A stretch of 64,000 nt of DNA from Armigeres subalbatus (taxonomy: Eukaryota > Arthropoda > Insecta > Diptera > Culicidae): contig NC_085141.1 of NCBI RefSeq assembly GCF_024139115.2, positions 245,263,047 through 245,327,046 of the forward strand. The letters run 5' to 3'. The translations under genes and the position numbers were made by a program. The notes beneath the pieces are model-generated. The model saw only the letters and a program-made list of their open reading frames with translations. It was not told where the DNA came from and searched no databases. Below, piece by piece: positions 11,100 through 21,633 of this stretch; within the stretch, counting starts at the first letter, position 1, and every line of letters begins with the position of its first letter.

Positions 11100-13070
11100 A
11101 AATATACCATATGAACAACATTTTTTCGTTTCAAACAACATATAACAAACATATTGCGATTGAATCTTAATGGTGCATTAACACTTTTTTCTTCCATAGT
11201 AACAATATTATATTAAAACTTCAATTAGGCAATGTTGAACAAACATTCATGATTACTGTTTTATATATTCTTAAAACTGGTGTTATTATGACCACATGTT
11301 TTCCTCAAGATAAACATGCACCACATATACACAACACACTGTGAGATCGATATTTCAATCCAAGGTTTTTCTCCATTTCCTCGATATGCTTGATATGTCA
11401 TTCACAGATGCGTCATGAAACTCTAATCAACGCTAATCAATACAAAAGAAACACCACAAACCGAACAATCTGCTACAAAATATTTGCATTATTTACTTTT
11501 TCTTCAGTTTTGTCACTCATCCTGGCAGGCGCATCCAACGCGAACGGAATGCCGAAATTTGGATCAATTTCCCTTCTCTACTGCTGCTCGTAAATCCTCG
11601 GAACGGGCCGAAAATCCTCCAAATGCTGCACTTCCGTTGTTTCGAACACCACACAAAACAGTTTGCCCTCGTCCGTTCGTTGAACCAGAACCCAGAAATT
11701 AACTTTTAATGAGAGAATGTTGCATTTTCCCAGGAACAGCACGCCTTTGGGTTCAGGAAAAGTTTCACTTCACTATACCGACAATTGCACCACACCGTAC
11801 GCCAGCGGTGACGACTTGGTATGACGAGAAAGTCAGAACGCGAGCAAACAAAAAACACTGCGGCAACCGAACTGCCGGGTGGGCGGTGGGGGGAAGTTTC
11901 CTTCCCACCCACTGATGGGAGTGTGTGTGATGGTGAAGGCTGCTTCTGGAGGCCGCGCCGTAGTTCTGTCTCGATGCGGGAGCTAGATTCGCGCACGACG
12001 ACCGCAACGATGCGAATGTCCTTTCGATTCCGGAGATTACGAGTCAGGACCGAACAAACACTCTATGGGGAGCAACCAACACCGATGGGGATACACACAA
12101 AAAACTCATCACGAGTCGAACCTTTTTGGTGTGTTGGTGTTGTTGGAGCATGGGTGAAGTTGAGAGAGCGTGCGAAAACGGGTGTTGCTTCAGAAGCTAT
12201 CGTAAGGGGAGAGCTTTACAAAATGATTCAACACCATGAGTAAACGCTCCCCAGAACTTAGCGATTCGATCGCTGCGACGGCGACAACTAATCGCCGCAA
12301 TTCTATCGTTGGGTCGCTGCAGGCAATGTTCCATTTACGCTTTATACCAACGGTGACAGAATCGCAGTCGCCAAGCGATATAATCACGATTGCCGCGTAG
12401 CGTGGAGGAAACCACAAAACATAATATATAGTTTTATAGTTTGTTCTGAACTGATTGAATCTAATCAGAAGTATAATAATAATGTATCAGAATCCTAACT
12501 ATATCTCAAACTTTCTCATACTCTATCGAAACAATCGTTAAGGACGTTTCTCCCCTAACACTGAAAAATGTTTGATGGTATCGCTTCGCTCCAATCCAGA
12601 GAGTGAGAACCGTGCTAAAATAAATGCAAACAGGCAAAAGATTTCTCATGCGATTTCGCGTTTGACTGTGGGTTGATGGATGGAATCACGTGTTGATTTA
12701 TTTATTACCACCGCACTGTTATATCAAAACACTCGTTTGGTTAGAAATTTAGTCGAAATCTATGAATGATAACATTTAGCAAAGGTTAACGGATTTAACA
12801 CTAGAGAAGACATTTGTCATAAGACGAGTTTGTACGTCTTCTTCACCTTCGGCCTAGGCACTGTTGTCCTTCTCACCTCAGCTCTAGTTAGAAGGTACGT
12901 CTCGAGCGTCAGGCCAACAGGAGGTGCCGCTCAAACATCTAGCTGCTGATCAACGGAACGCTGTATACTAAGGAAGCAGCCCCACCAGCTCGATGTAGGT
13001 AACGCGACCCCGGTAGCGTTATGAAGCCTTTCAAATACCACCAAAAATGATGAAAGAAGAAAAAGAGAAC
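11100..13070. other. Mostly non-coding; GC-rich island at about 11500-12320
   Basis: Most of this stretch is AT-rich, but 11500-12320 is distinctly GC-rich with many CpG. It has several overlapping frames on both strands (for example 11821-12243 plus), none with a recognisable domain. It could be a promoter or 5' UTR exon of a host gene whose coding exons lie outside the window. Nothing in the sequence fixes a strand. Confidence 0.3.
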
Positions 13071-13079
13071 CTTATTTTG

Positions 13080-13700
13080 GACAACCGATCCGGCAATCTC
13101 CCGGAATGTCAGGACCCTAAATGAACCTGGGTAAGTGAGTCTATTCGCTCGTGAACTGCAGAAGGTTGGAGTAAACGGGGCCACTATCCAAGAAGTACGG
13201 TGGCCTAGATCCGGAGAACGTGAATTCTGAGCCGTGAATCCCACGACCAACATGCATTCAAATATAACATCTATTACAGCGTTGAAAAAAAAAGCAGAGC
13301 AAGGAGTTGGTTTTGTAATGATGGGCAAGCAGATGAAGCGAGTTATGAGGTGAAAACCCATTAGCAAATGGATCTGTGTATTGAGGAAATGGGGCAAATA
13401 ATAATTACAGAATAATCAACATTTACCTACCGCAAACGATGAATCCGACGACTTGAAGGACACGCTTTATGAAAGCCTTGATAAAGCCTATGGAAAGTGC
13501 CCAAATCATGACGTGAAAATTGTTGTCGAAGACACTAACGCTCAGGTCAGTAGATAGGACTTTTCCCGTCCTTTTAATCGGTATGAAGAGCTGTCACTCC
13601 GCTACCAATGACAACGGCCTAATAAATTTCGCTGCTGTCAGAAGGATGGCCATCAGCTGCACTTCATACCAGTTTTTGAAAGGTTTTTTTCTGATACGAT
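13080..13700 (+). pseudogene. RTE-type LINE endonuclease relic
   Basis: Across several stops and shifts the plus strand reads as an apurinic-like endonuclease: VRTLNEPGKLSLFARELQK and then IQEVRWP.SGE (about 13105-13225), INIYLP. (about 13410), and a KIVV.DTNAQV / TNDNGL.NFAAVRRMAIS block (about 13515-13665). This order is typical of RTE/JAM-like LINE endonucleases, where EIRWP and GD.NAQ are catalytic. At least four disabling changes are present. The RT domain is missing downstream. Confidence 0.7.
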
Positions 13701-16150
13701 AGCGAGGTTTATAGGGGAACGGTTCGCCACTTCATCTCAAAGCTCCTATTTCAATCCCATCAAAAACAAAGCAATGGAAAGGAATTTGGTTTGTTTATTA
13801 TTTTTGTGATTTTTTTCAGCAGTGAGCACGCATATTGACAAAAAGAAGCGACGAATTTGGTGCCGTATTTCTTTGTTTAGCGATGAGATGGATATATGTA
13901 CAGTGAGATGGAGATCGGAACATTTCCCCTATATAGCATTGTAAAGATAATTAAAAGGTAAAAATTTTAAAAAGTTAAAATACGGCGAAAACACTTAATA
14001 TTAGATGTATTTTCAACTTTAAAAGTCAGCCACTTTTTTTCCCCGCATTTCCCCGCGAAGATATTTAGTTGGGGATCATATATGGGATGTGTACTTTCAG
14101 ATTCCCACGGAAAATCTTGCGCAAACTTGCGCCATTTTGAGAAAACGCGATTTGAAAAAAACGCTTGTGCTCCAAAACTTGTCTGTTTTTCCTTAGTGTG
14201 CATCATTGCAACACAAATTTCAATATTATATTATAACAAACGTTCTTTCCTATTTGTTCTTGATATTTTGTGAATAAAAACTCGATGTCGTTTGGAAATT
14301 TATATACATATTAATCGCGAAATTTCTGGAATTGGTACTTAACAACATTTTCCTGTTATGACAACATTGAAAACATCTTATATGCTCGAAAAAAGGAAGA
14401 AAATTGTCCGCCAGTTTGTATGGGGAGGCCCCATAGTGCGATGGTAGTTGAAAAACGATTTTGCAATGAATACACTTTAATATACCGCAATACACTGCTC
14501 TTTCTCTAAACGAGAATAATAATGAACGAGAACCATATATTTTACTTAACAAAGTAGGGAACAACCCTAACATAGCACTGCGACGCATTGCGAGTGTTGA
14601 TCGTTGCTAATCAGTTCGATGTTTGAAATTCAGTTCGCAAAAAAAAAATCATGGAGACAGTACGAACCTTTATTGGTACGCCGGGGGGTTGTTTAAATTG
14701 GTTTGGAATTCGGCCGATGCGTTTAGTGCACTGAAAATATTATACACGTTCACACAATATTCTTTTAAATGTGAATCGAACGTGTTTTATCAATCGTCAT
14801 TTTCACTACCCATCCACGTTAAAGTCGCAAGGAATAAATGTGAATCAACACCACTTGGAAAAACTGTTGATTATGACGTGTTTTGAACTTGGTTTGACGT
14901 AGCAAATAACACTTCGCAACAGAAAATATTTGTTCAATATGTTTGAATCGAAAAAATAGCAAACGCTCAGAAAAAATGTAATTTTTCATGTTTTTGCACA
15001 TGGCTGCAAGTTTCTAGTGTTTTGATCGGAGTTTTGTTTCAAAAAGGTAAGTTTTGATAAATTCAAACTTACAAAAAATGTAAATGAATTTATGCCCAAC
15101 TTTTTCAGATAAACTTAAACTTCGGATTGCAGAATTATATTTTGCATGAAAACATGCATGTAGGGAATTTGGCTGAGATCCAAAAAAAAGACTAATACGA
15201 AAAATTGAACAAAAATGCCATCTTATTTCCATATGCATGATTGTTGAAGTATTTTTTTTTATTATAATAAATGTATTATTCTACGAACGTTGTTACTGCG
15301 TTTCATTAATAGATAATGTTCGAATTATTACCTTCATTTTGGAATTAATAAAGAAAAGCATTGAGCCCCATTTTCCACTGAAACATTCCACCACATTTTA
15401 ACGTGTTTCTCATTTCCATTCTTACTTTATTTCTATTATATCGGACGTTCCATTTTTTGACATTTGGAACTGGATTCACACGTTATGTTGATATGTTTCC
15501 CAAGTAGTGAGAATTCATGTGTGAAACCAGTATCATGAGCGTGTAGATTATTTTCAGTGATGGACAGGATACGACAAGTAGGGTAATTGATCCGATAGTC
15601 GTGAGTGTTCCTATAGTTGCGGTAGTGTTGTTTTTACAAAAACTACGCATTTAACGCTGCATCCCATATAGTCAATCAAACTGTAGTCCTGTCGTTGGAT
15701 GAAATAACGTAAAACGGTTTGGATTTCCATTAAAATCGGTAAATTATTACTAAAATACATTATCTTTTTCTCGTCTTTGCACCAATAGTCGCGGTAGTCG
15801 GAATAATTTTCTTTGGCGATTTTTTTAGCTAAAATTTTACTAAAAATGATGTATTACTGGGAAAATGTAAGATTTTCAGGGTTTAACATTTTTAAATGCT
15901 AAGGCACTGTCCATAAGCCACGTGAACATGCTAGTGGGTGACAAGGGTTAGTGAAAAGACATAGGAAATGTATATTTATCATCAATGGTAACTGGTTCAG
16001 GTTCCTGGCAAGTAAGGAGTGCTTCAAGGGAACGTCCATGATCTCCTTAATCTTCGGGACGGATGGGTCATATATGCCCAGCGTTTTAGATTGGCTGTGA
16101 TAAATCACAGAAGAGAGCTTGGTCCCCAGTTTCTTCAGCAAAAATGTTCA
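13701..16150. other. No gene recognised
   Basis: AT-rich intergenic sequence. The frames at 13967-14206, 14250-14588, 14819-15238 and 15899-16291 show no domain, and their composition matches the surrounding non-coding DNA. Confidence 0.4.
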
Positions 16151-16499
16151 TCAGCAGCCGAATTCCGATGGGCCAAGAAAAAATATAGAAAAATTTCTTT
16201 ACAAATAGAGATTTATAAATTTCCTTTCTCTTTCCAAAAATTTCTTCTCTTCATACCATATTCCGATAGACTGAAGAGAAAGAAAAACTAAAATTTCTTG
16301 CGAAGAAAAATATTAGTTCACTTATTTTCCACTAGATGTCTTTTGACCACTATTTGTATACTTTAGCTTTCGCTTATAGTTACCGAAATAATGAAAGAAA
16401 AAAATGATTAATATTCAAACTAATGATGAAAATATGCAGTAACAGATGACTGTCTGAAAATAACGAATGCTCTAACTTTCTTACTTCGGTGTATTAACC

Positions 16500-16760
16500 A
16501 TTAGCTTTAGCTTTAGCTTAGCTTTAGCTTAGCTTTAGCTTAGCTTTAGCTTAGCTTTAGCTTAGCTTTAGCTTAGCTTTAGCTTAGCTTTAGCTTAGCT
16601 TTAGCTTAGCTTTAGCTTAGCTTTATTAGCTAGCTTGCTTAGCTTAGCTTAGCTTTTAAGCTTAGCTTAGCTTAGCTTAGCTTAGCTTTTAGCTTAGTTT
16701 TTGAAGGAAGCTTTAGCTTAGCTTTTAGCTTAGCTTTAGCTTAGTTTTAGCTTAGCTTAG
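16500..16760 (+). repeat. Microsatellite/minisatellite (AGCTTTAGCTT)n, left block
   Basis: About 11 near-perfect 11-bp units run to about 16620. They then become irregular (TTAGC, AGCTTAGCTT and AGCTTTT variants) to about 16760, where the sequence switches abruptly to C-rich repeat. Confidence 0.95.
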
Positions 16761-18795
16761 CTCAGCCCCCAGCTCAGCCACCCCACCCACCCCACCCCTG
16801 TCCAGCCCCACCACCCCACTCAGCCCCAGCCCACCACCTGTTCCCAGCCCCACCCCCACCCCACCCCACCCACTGTTCCCACCCCACCAGCCCACTCCAC
16901 CCTGTCCTGTTCCCAGCCCCACCCCTGCCCCTGTTCCTCCTGTTCCCACCCTGTTCCCACCCCACCAGCTCCAGCCTGAAATTCCCACCTCCCAGCCCCA
17001 TCCTGTTCCACCTGTTCCCACCCCACCCCACTCCCACCTGTTCCACCCCCCTGTTCCTGTTCCCCCAGCCCCACCACCCCCACCTGCCCCTGTCCACCCC
17101 TGTTCTGTTCCTGTCAGGCTCCCACCCCCTGTTCCCAGTTCCACCCCAGCTCCCACCCCACCCACCCTGTTCCCACCCCCTGTTCCCAGCCCTGTTCCCA
17201 GCCCCACCCCTGTTCCCACCCCAGCCCCACCCACCCCTCAGTCTCTCACTCCCACCCCAGCTCCCCTGTTCACCCCAGCCCACCATTCTCACCCCCACCT
17301 CCAGCCTCACCCCAGCCTCCAGCCCCCCAGCCCCAGCCTCACTCCTGTTCCCACTCCTTCACCCCTCACCTCAGCCTCAGCCCCAGCCTGTTCCACAGCC
17401 TGTCTCCAGCCCACCTGTTCCCCAGCCCTGTTCCAGCCCCACCCCTGTTCCAGCCTCCACCCCTGTTCCACCCTGTTCCCCAGCCCCAGCCCACCTGTTC
17501 TCCCACCCTCCCCAGCCCCACCTGTTCCAGCCCACCCACACCCCCCACCTGTTCCCACTCTGTTCCCACCTGTTCCCCCCCACCACTCCCAGCCCACCCC
17601 AGTTCCTGTTCCCCCACTCCACCCCTGTTCAGCCCCACCCAGTTCCACCCCACCTGTTCCCCACTCCCTGTTCCAGCCCCTGTTCCACCCCACCTGTTCA
17701 GCTCCTGTCCCACCCACCTGTTCAGCCCTGTTCCCACCCCACCACCCCTGTCTCCACCCCAGTTCCCCCACTCCAGCCCATCTGTTCCAGCTCCCACTCC
17801 ACTCCAGCCCACCACCTGTCTCACCCACCTCACCCCACCACCCCTGTTCCTGACCCCCCCCAGCCCACCAGCCCCACCCCATCTGTTCCCACCCCAGCCC
17901 CACCCCAGCCCTGTTCCCACAGCCCCACCCTGTTCCTCACCTGTTCCTTGCCACCCTGTTCCTGTTCCCTGTTCACCCCACCTGTTCCTGTTCAGCCCTG
18001 TTCACTCCCCACCAGCCCCACTCCACCCCACCAGCCCCACCTCTGTCTGTTCCCCCCACCCCACTGTCCACCAGTTCAGCCCCACCCACCTGTTCCCCAG
18101 CCCCACCCCTGTTCCAGCTTCTCACCTGTTCCACCCCACCCCTGTCCTCACCTGTTCCACTCCAGCCCCACCAGCACTCCAGCACCAGCCTCCACCTGTT
18201 CCAGCCTCAGCCTCCCACTCAGCCTCAGCCTGTTCCAGCCTCAGCCCACCTGTTCAGCCCACCCCACCACCCCACCAGCCCCACCTGTTCCACCTGTTCC
18301 CTGTTCCAGCCCTGTTCCCCCCTGTTCACCCCACTCACCCCACCCCACCAGCCTCCACCAGTCCTGTTCCATCTGTTCACCCACCACTGTTCCCCCCAGC
18401 TCCAGCCTCAGCCTGTTCCACCACCCCTCCCCACCCTGTTCCTGTCTCCCCCCACCTGTTCCTGTTCCCAGCACCCTCCCACCCCACCCCACCAGCCTGT
18501 TCCTGTTCCTGTTCCCACCCTGTTCAGCCCACCCCACCCCAGCCCACCTGTTCCTGTTCCCCACCCCTGTCCCCACCCACCTGTTCCCACCCCTGTTCCA
18601 CCTGTTCCACCCCACCTCCACCCTGTTCCCACCTGTTCCCAGCCCCAGCTCCCACCCTGTTCCACCCCTGTTCAGTTCCTGTTCCCACCCCTGTTCCAGC
18701 CCAGCCCTGTTCACTCCTGTTCCCACCCAGCCCCTGTTCCTGTTCCCCACCAGCCCCAGCCTCAGCCCACCTCAGCTCCCAGCCCCCTGTCTCAG
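16761..18795 (+). repeat. C-rich low-complexity block of CAGCCC, CACCC and CTGTTCC words
   Basis: About 2 kb built almost only from the words CCCAGCC, CCCCACC and CTGTTCC in no regular period. The plus strand is nearly free of A runs and the minus strand is G-rich. Long frames on both strands (for example 17307-17903 minus and 17948-18826 plus) are compositional artefacts of Pro/Ser/Cys or Gly/Trp codons. The same word AGCC seems to replace TTAGC of the flanking array. Confidence 0.9.
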
Positions 18796-18952
18796 CTTTA
18801 GCTTAGCTCCAGCTCCAGCCTTTTAGCTTCCCCAGCTAGCCTAGCTTTCTTACCCCAGCTTAGCCTGTTAGCTAGCTAGCTTAGCTTTAGCTTAGCTTTA
18901 GCTTAGCTTAGCTTTAGCTTAGCTTTAGCTTAGCTTTAGCTTAGCTTTTGAA
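18796..18952 (+). repeat. (AGCTTTAGCTT)n, right block
   Basis: After a transition zone with mixed AGCTCCAGC words (18796-18885), the 11-bp units seen at 16500 resume in register with the same strand sense and end at about 18952. Confidence 0.92.
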
Positions 18953-19899
18953 ATCTGCGTACTTTTTATTATGATAGTTGATTGTGCACATATGCATCAT
19001 GATATTTGACTAATTCGGATGTTTTGGAATGTTTGCCTTGAAAAAATGTAATCAAATAATCAATCAAACGCGATTCTTCTTCTTTCTCAATGGCTCTACA
19101 TTCCATCTGGAACTTGGCCTGATTTTCAACTTTGCTTTCAATTAGCATTTCACAGTTATTTATTGAAAGCTTTTCTATGCTTGTCATTGCATGAGTATGT
19201 ATCTTAAGTGACAATTAAGTGTAATGGATGCATGCCCAGTGAACCGAGAACATTTTCCACATTATTTGGCACTCATTATGGGTAGAGAAGACTCAATTAT
19301 ACCGTAAAATTTCTTCCTCGAAAAATCTCTTATCGAATTTCTCCCACAAAAAATTGGAAGAAATTTAAATTCTCGTTTTCTTTTTCATCTGTCAAAAAAT
19401 TTCTTCCACACTTTCGTCGGAGCTCCAAAATAAGAAAATTTTCAAAATCTCTTCAAGAATTTCTTTTCTTACAAAAGATTTTTTAAACGGAACTCGGCTG
19501 CAGGGCTCCACTTTTTATTTCGAAACCATCCATAGCGGATTGCACCATAGTAATTGTGAAATCAATAGTGGGAATTTTCCTCCGGGAGATCAGGAATATC
19601 AGTAAAAATGATCAATTCCAAAAGTTCATCCAACTGCTTTGCTAATTTTCGCTTTCATTCATATGGGTGAATTATGTATGCAATCAATAGCGAAAATCCT
19701 CCGTGATATACAATGATAATAATAAAAGTCGAGTCAAGTACGAGACATTGAAGTCGGCCTTACTGTTGAGGTCGTAATACGTATCTGTAAAAGATACAAT
19801 CAAGTGGTGGAATTAAATGGAATTCTGCAAACAAAATCCGGAACATCCGTCAAAGTGGCCAATTCCAAAAGTTAGCGTAATAGATCATCATTAGCCAGC

Positions 19900-20225
19900 G
19901 AAGCGACGGCGGTGTGGCGACGTTCTTCAAAACCTTCCTCCGGAAGTTTTTCCAGAAGTTCCTCCGAAAATTTGCCAAGAAGTTCTTCCGGTAATTCCTT
20001 CGGAAGCTCATCAAGTTCCTAGGAAAGTTTAGGTACTGTTAGGCATTCTTCTAAGGGTTCTTCTGAGAATTCATCCGGAAGTTCCACCCCAAATTCCACC
20101 AGAAGTTCATCAAGTAATTGCTCGGGGAACTCCTCCGAAAGTTCTTCCGGAAGTTCCTGCGGGAATTTTTCCAGAAGTTCTAAAGGAAGTTTCTCTGGGA
20201 ATTCCTCCGTAAATTATCTTTGGAA
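19900..20225 (+). repeat. Degenerate minisatellite rich in TTCCGGAAGTTC
   Basis: Imperfect copies of a unit of about 25-30 bases around CTTCCGGAAGTTCCTCC and GGGAATTCCTCCG run through this interval. No protein is supported. Confidence 0.75.
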
Positions 20226-20569
20226 CTGACCACTTTCACGGATGTTCCGGATCTTCCGAAGTACCATTACGGGTGTATTAGGGGATCAATTCGCCAGAAT
20301 AGGTGGTTACGAAAAAATCATAATGCACTTTTACGGATCTCCCGGATGACCGTCTCTTAAGCAGTTGGAGGTCACATAAGACTTTCACTATTAATTGCAC
20401 CCACAATTTGCTAGAATGGATGGTTACGAAAAAAATCGGTGTACTGAACTTTTGGAATTGGCACCTTTAACGGATATTCCAGATCTTCCGAAGGATTGTT
20501 TCTGCGACATTGGTAGACCACAGAAGACTTTCACTATTGATTGCACCCACAATTCGCCAGAATGGGTGG
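20226..20569 (+). repeat. Left part of an approximately 150-bp tandem array
   Basis: The units contain CACTTT..CGGATGTTCC.GATCTTCCG, CACAGAAGACTTTCACTATTGA and a GCCAGAATGG.TGGTTACGAA core, near 20294, 20408 and 20556. The array is cut at 20569 by the Gypsy insertion and resumes at 30750. Confidence 0.85.
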
Positions 20570-20837
20570 TGTTGGGAGGACCACCCTACGACCCTGAAAC
20601 GCACCATCTATTTAACGGTGGGCTCATCGTCTGACACAATCTGTCAGAGCGACTGACGTCTACCGAGCGAGCGAACGAGAGGAAGCGATCTGTCAGCCGA
20701 CAGCAACAGTCATTCATTAAGTGCATTCACCACCACTCAACAGTAACCACGCCGCGTTTTTTAAATTGTTATAATTCGTTTTGAATAAAGATTTTAATCT
20801 GTTTGTTGTGTAAATCATCGGCCCATTTATCACAACA
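20570..20837 (+). repeat. 5' LTR
   Basis: 268 bp from TGTTGGG to TCACAACA. It contains a TATAATT-like box and an AATAAA signal near 20784-20789, in the places expected for promoter and polyadenylation. It matches the LTR at 30482-30749 with two differences. Confidence 0.96.
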
Positions 20838-20840
20838 AAG

Positions 20841-20858
20841 TGGCGACGAGTATATTCA
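20841..20858 (+). promoter_or_regulatory. Candidate primer-binding site
   Basis: Three bases after the LTR the sequence TGGCGACGAGT begins. TGG is the complement of the CCA end of tRNAs. I cannot assign the tRNA with certainty from memory. Confidence 0.6.
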
Positions 20859-20952
20859 GTGTCGGTTTCGCGAAATTCCGTCGGGAAAAGTCAGTTTTTC
20901 GGTCGACAAAAATACCGCGTGTGTGCAGTGAAAATTCAAGGTTAGCAGCATA

Positions 20953-21633
20953 ATGCCGGATCCAACTGTACAGCAGGCATCAGGAGGCGCATCGCAGAAT
21001 TCCAACCAGATGCTGATGCAAATCCTCCAACAGCAGCAGCAGTTGATGACGCAACTCACTCAGCAGGTTTCAGCAACCCAGCTGGCCATTCAGAAGTTGT
21101 CGAGGGACGAAATTGTTTTGGATTCGCTCTCTAGCAACATCACTGAGTTCGTTTATGATCCGGAGCAGGGCTGTACCTTTGACTCTTGGTACGCACGGTA
21201 TGCGGATTTGTTCGACAAAGATGCCGAAAAACTCGACGATGCTGCGAAAGTCCGATTGCTGAAGAGGAAATTGAATCCAGCAGCGCATGAAAGGTTCACA
21301 AGTTTTATTTTGCCTAGACTATCAAAAGAGTTAACATTCAGTGAAACAGTCGCGAAATTGAAAACGATTTTTGGATTTCCAGTTTCTGTGTTTCACCGCC
21401 GTTATTTGTGTCTGCAAACGACAAAAGAAGACTCGGATGATTTTGTGTCGTATTCGTGCAAAGTGAACAAATCGTGTGTGGACTTCAAGTTGCGAGAACT
21501 GTCCGAAGAGCAATTTAAATGTCTCATTTTTGTGTGTGGTCTGAAATCGTCGCGAGATTCGGACATTCGCATGAGGTTGATTACCAAATTGAAAACAAGA
21601 CATTTCTCTGGAAAAAGTGGTGGAAGATTGTAA
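20953..21633 (+). CDS. Gypsy element gag (capsid) frame
   Basis: A 226-codon frame with its ATG at 20953. It begins with a Gln-rich stretch (residues 14-40), then capsid-like sequence (EFVYDPEQGCTFDSWYARY, with KVRLLKRKLN further on) typical of Mag/Mdg-like Gypsy gag. It ends at 21631-21633, before the zinc knuckles, which are encoded in the pol frame one base ahead. The two frames overlap by about 40 bases and homology seems to pass from one to the other near 21590. Either the elements use a +1 shift here or one extra A (in AAAA at 21592-21595) has broken a single gag-pol frame. Gag would form the cytoplasmic particle. Confidence 0.9.
   Translation: MPDPTVQQASGGASQNSNQMLMQILQQQQQLMTQLTQQVSATQLAIQKLSRDEIVLDSLSSNITEFVYDPEQGCTFDSWYARYADLFDKDAEKLDDAAKVRLLKRKLNPAAHERFTSFILPRLSKELTFSETVAKLKTIFGFPVSVFHRRYLCLQTTKEDSDDFVSYSCKVNKSCVDFKLRELSEEQFKCLIFVCGLKSSRDSDIRMRLITKLKTRHFSGKSGGRL

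Noticed and set aside
16752..18826. Long open frames on both strands (Gly/Trp-rich and Pro/Cys-rich)
   Set aside because: They come from the C-rich low-complexity repeat; overlapping long frames in several phases show composition, not selection.
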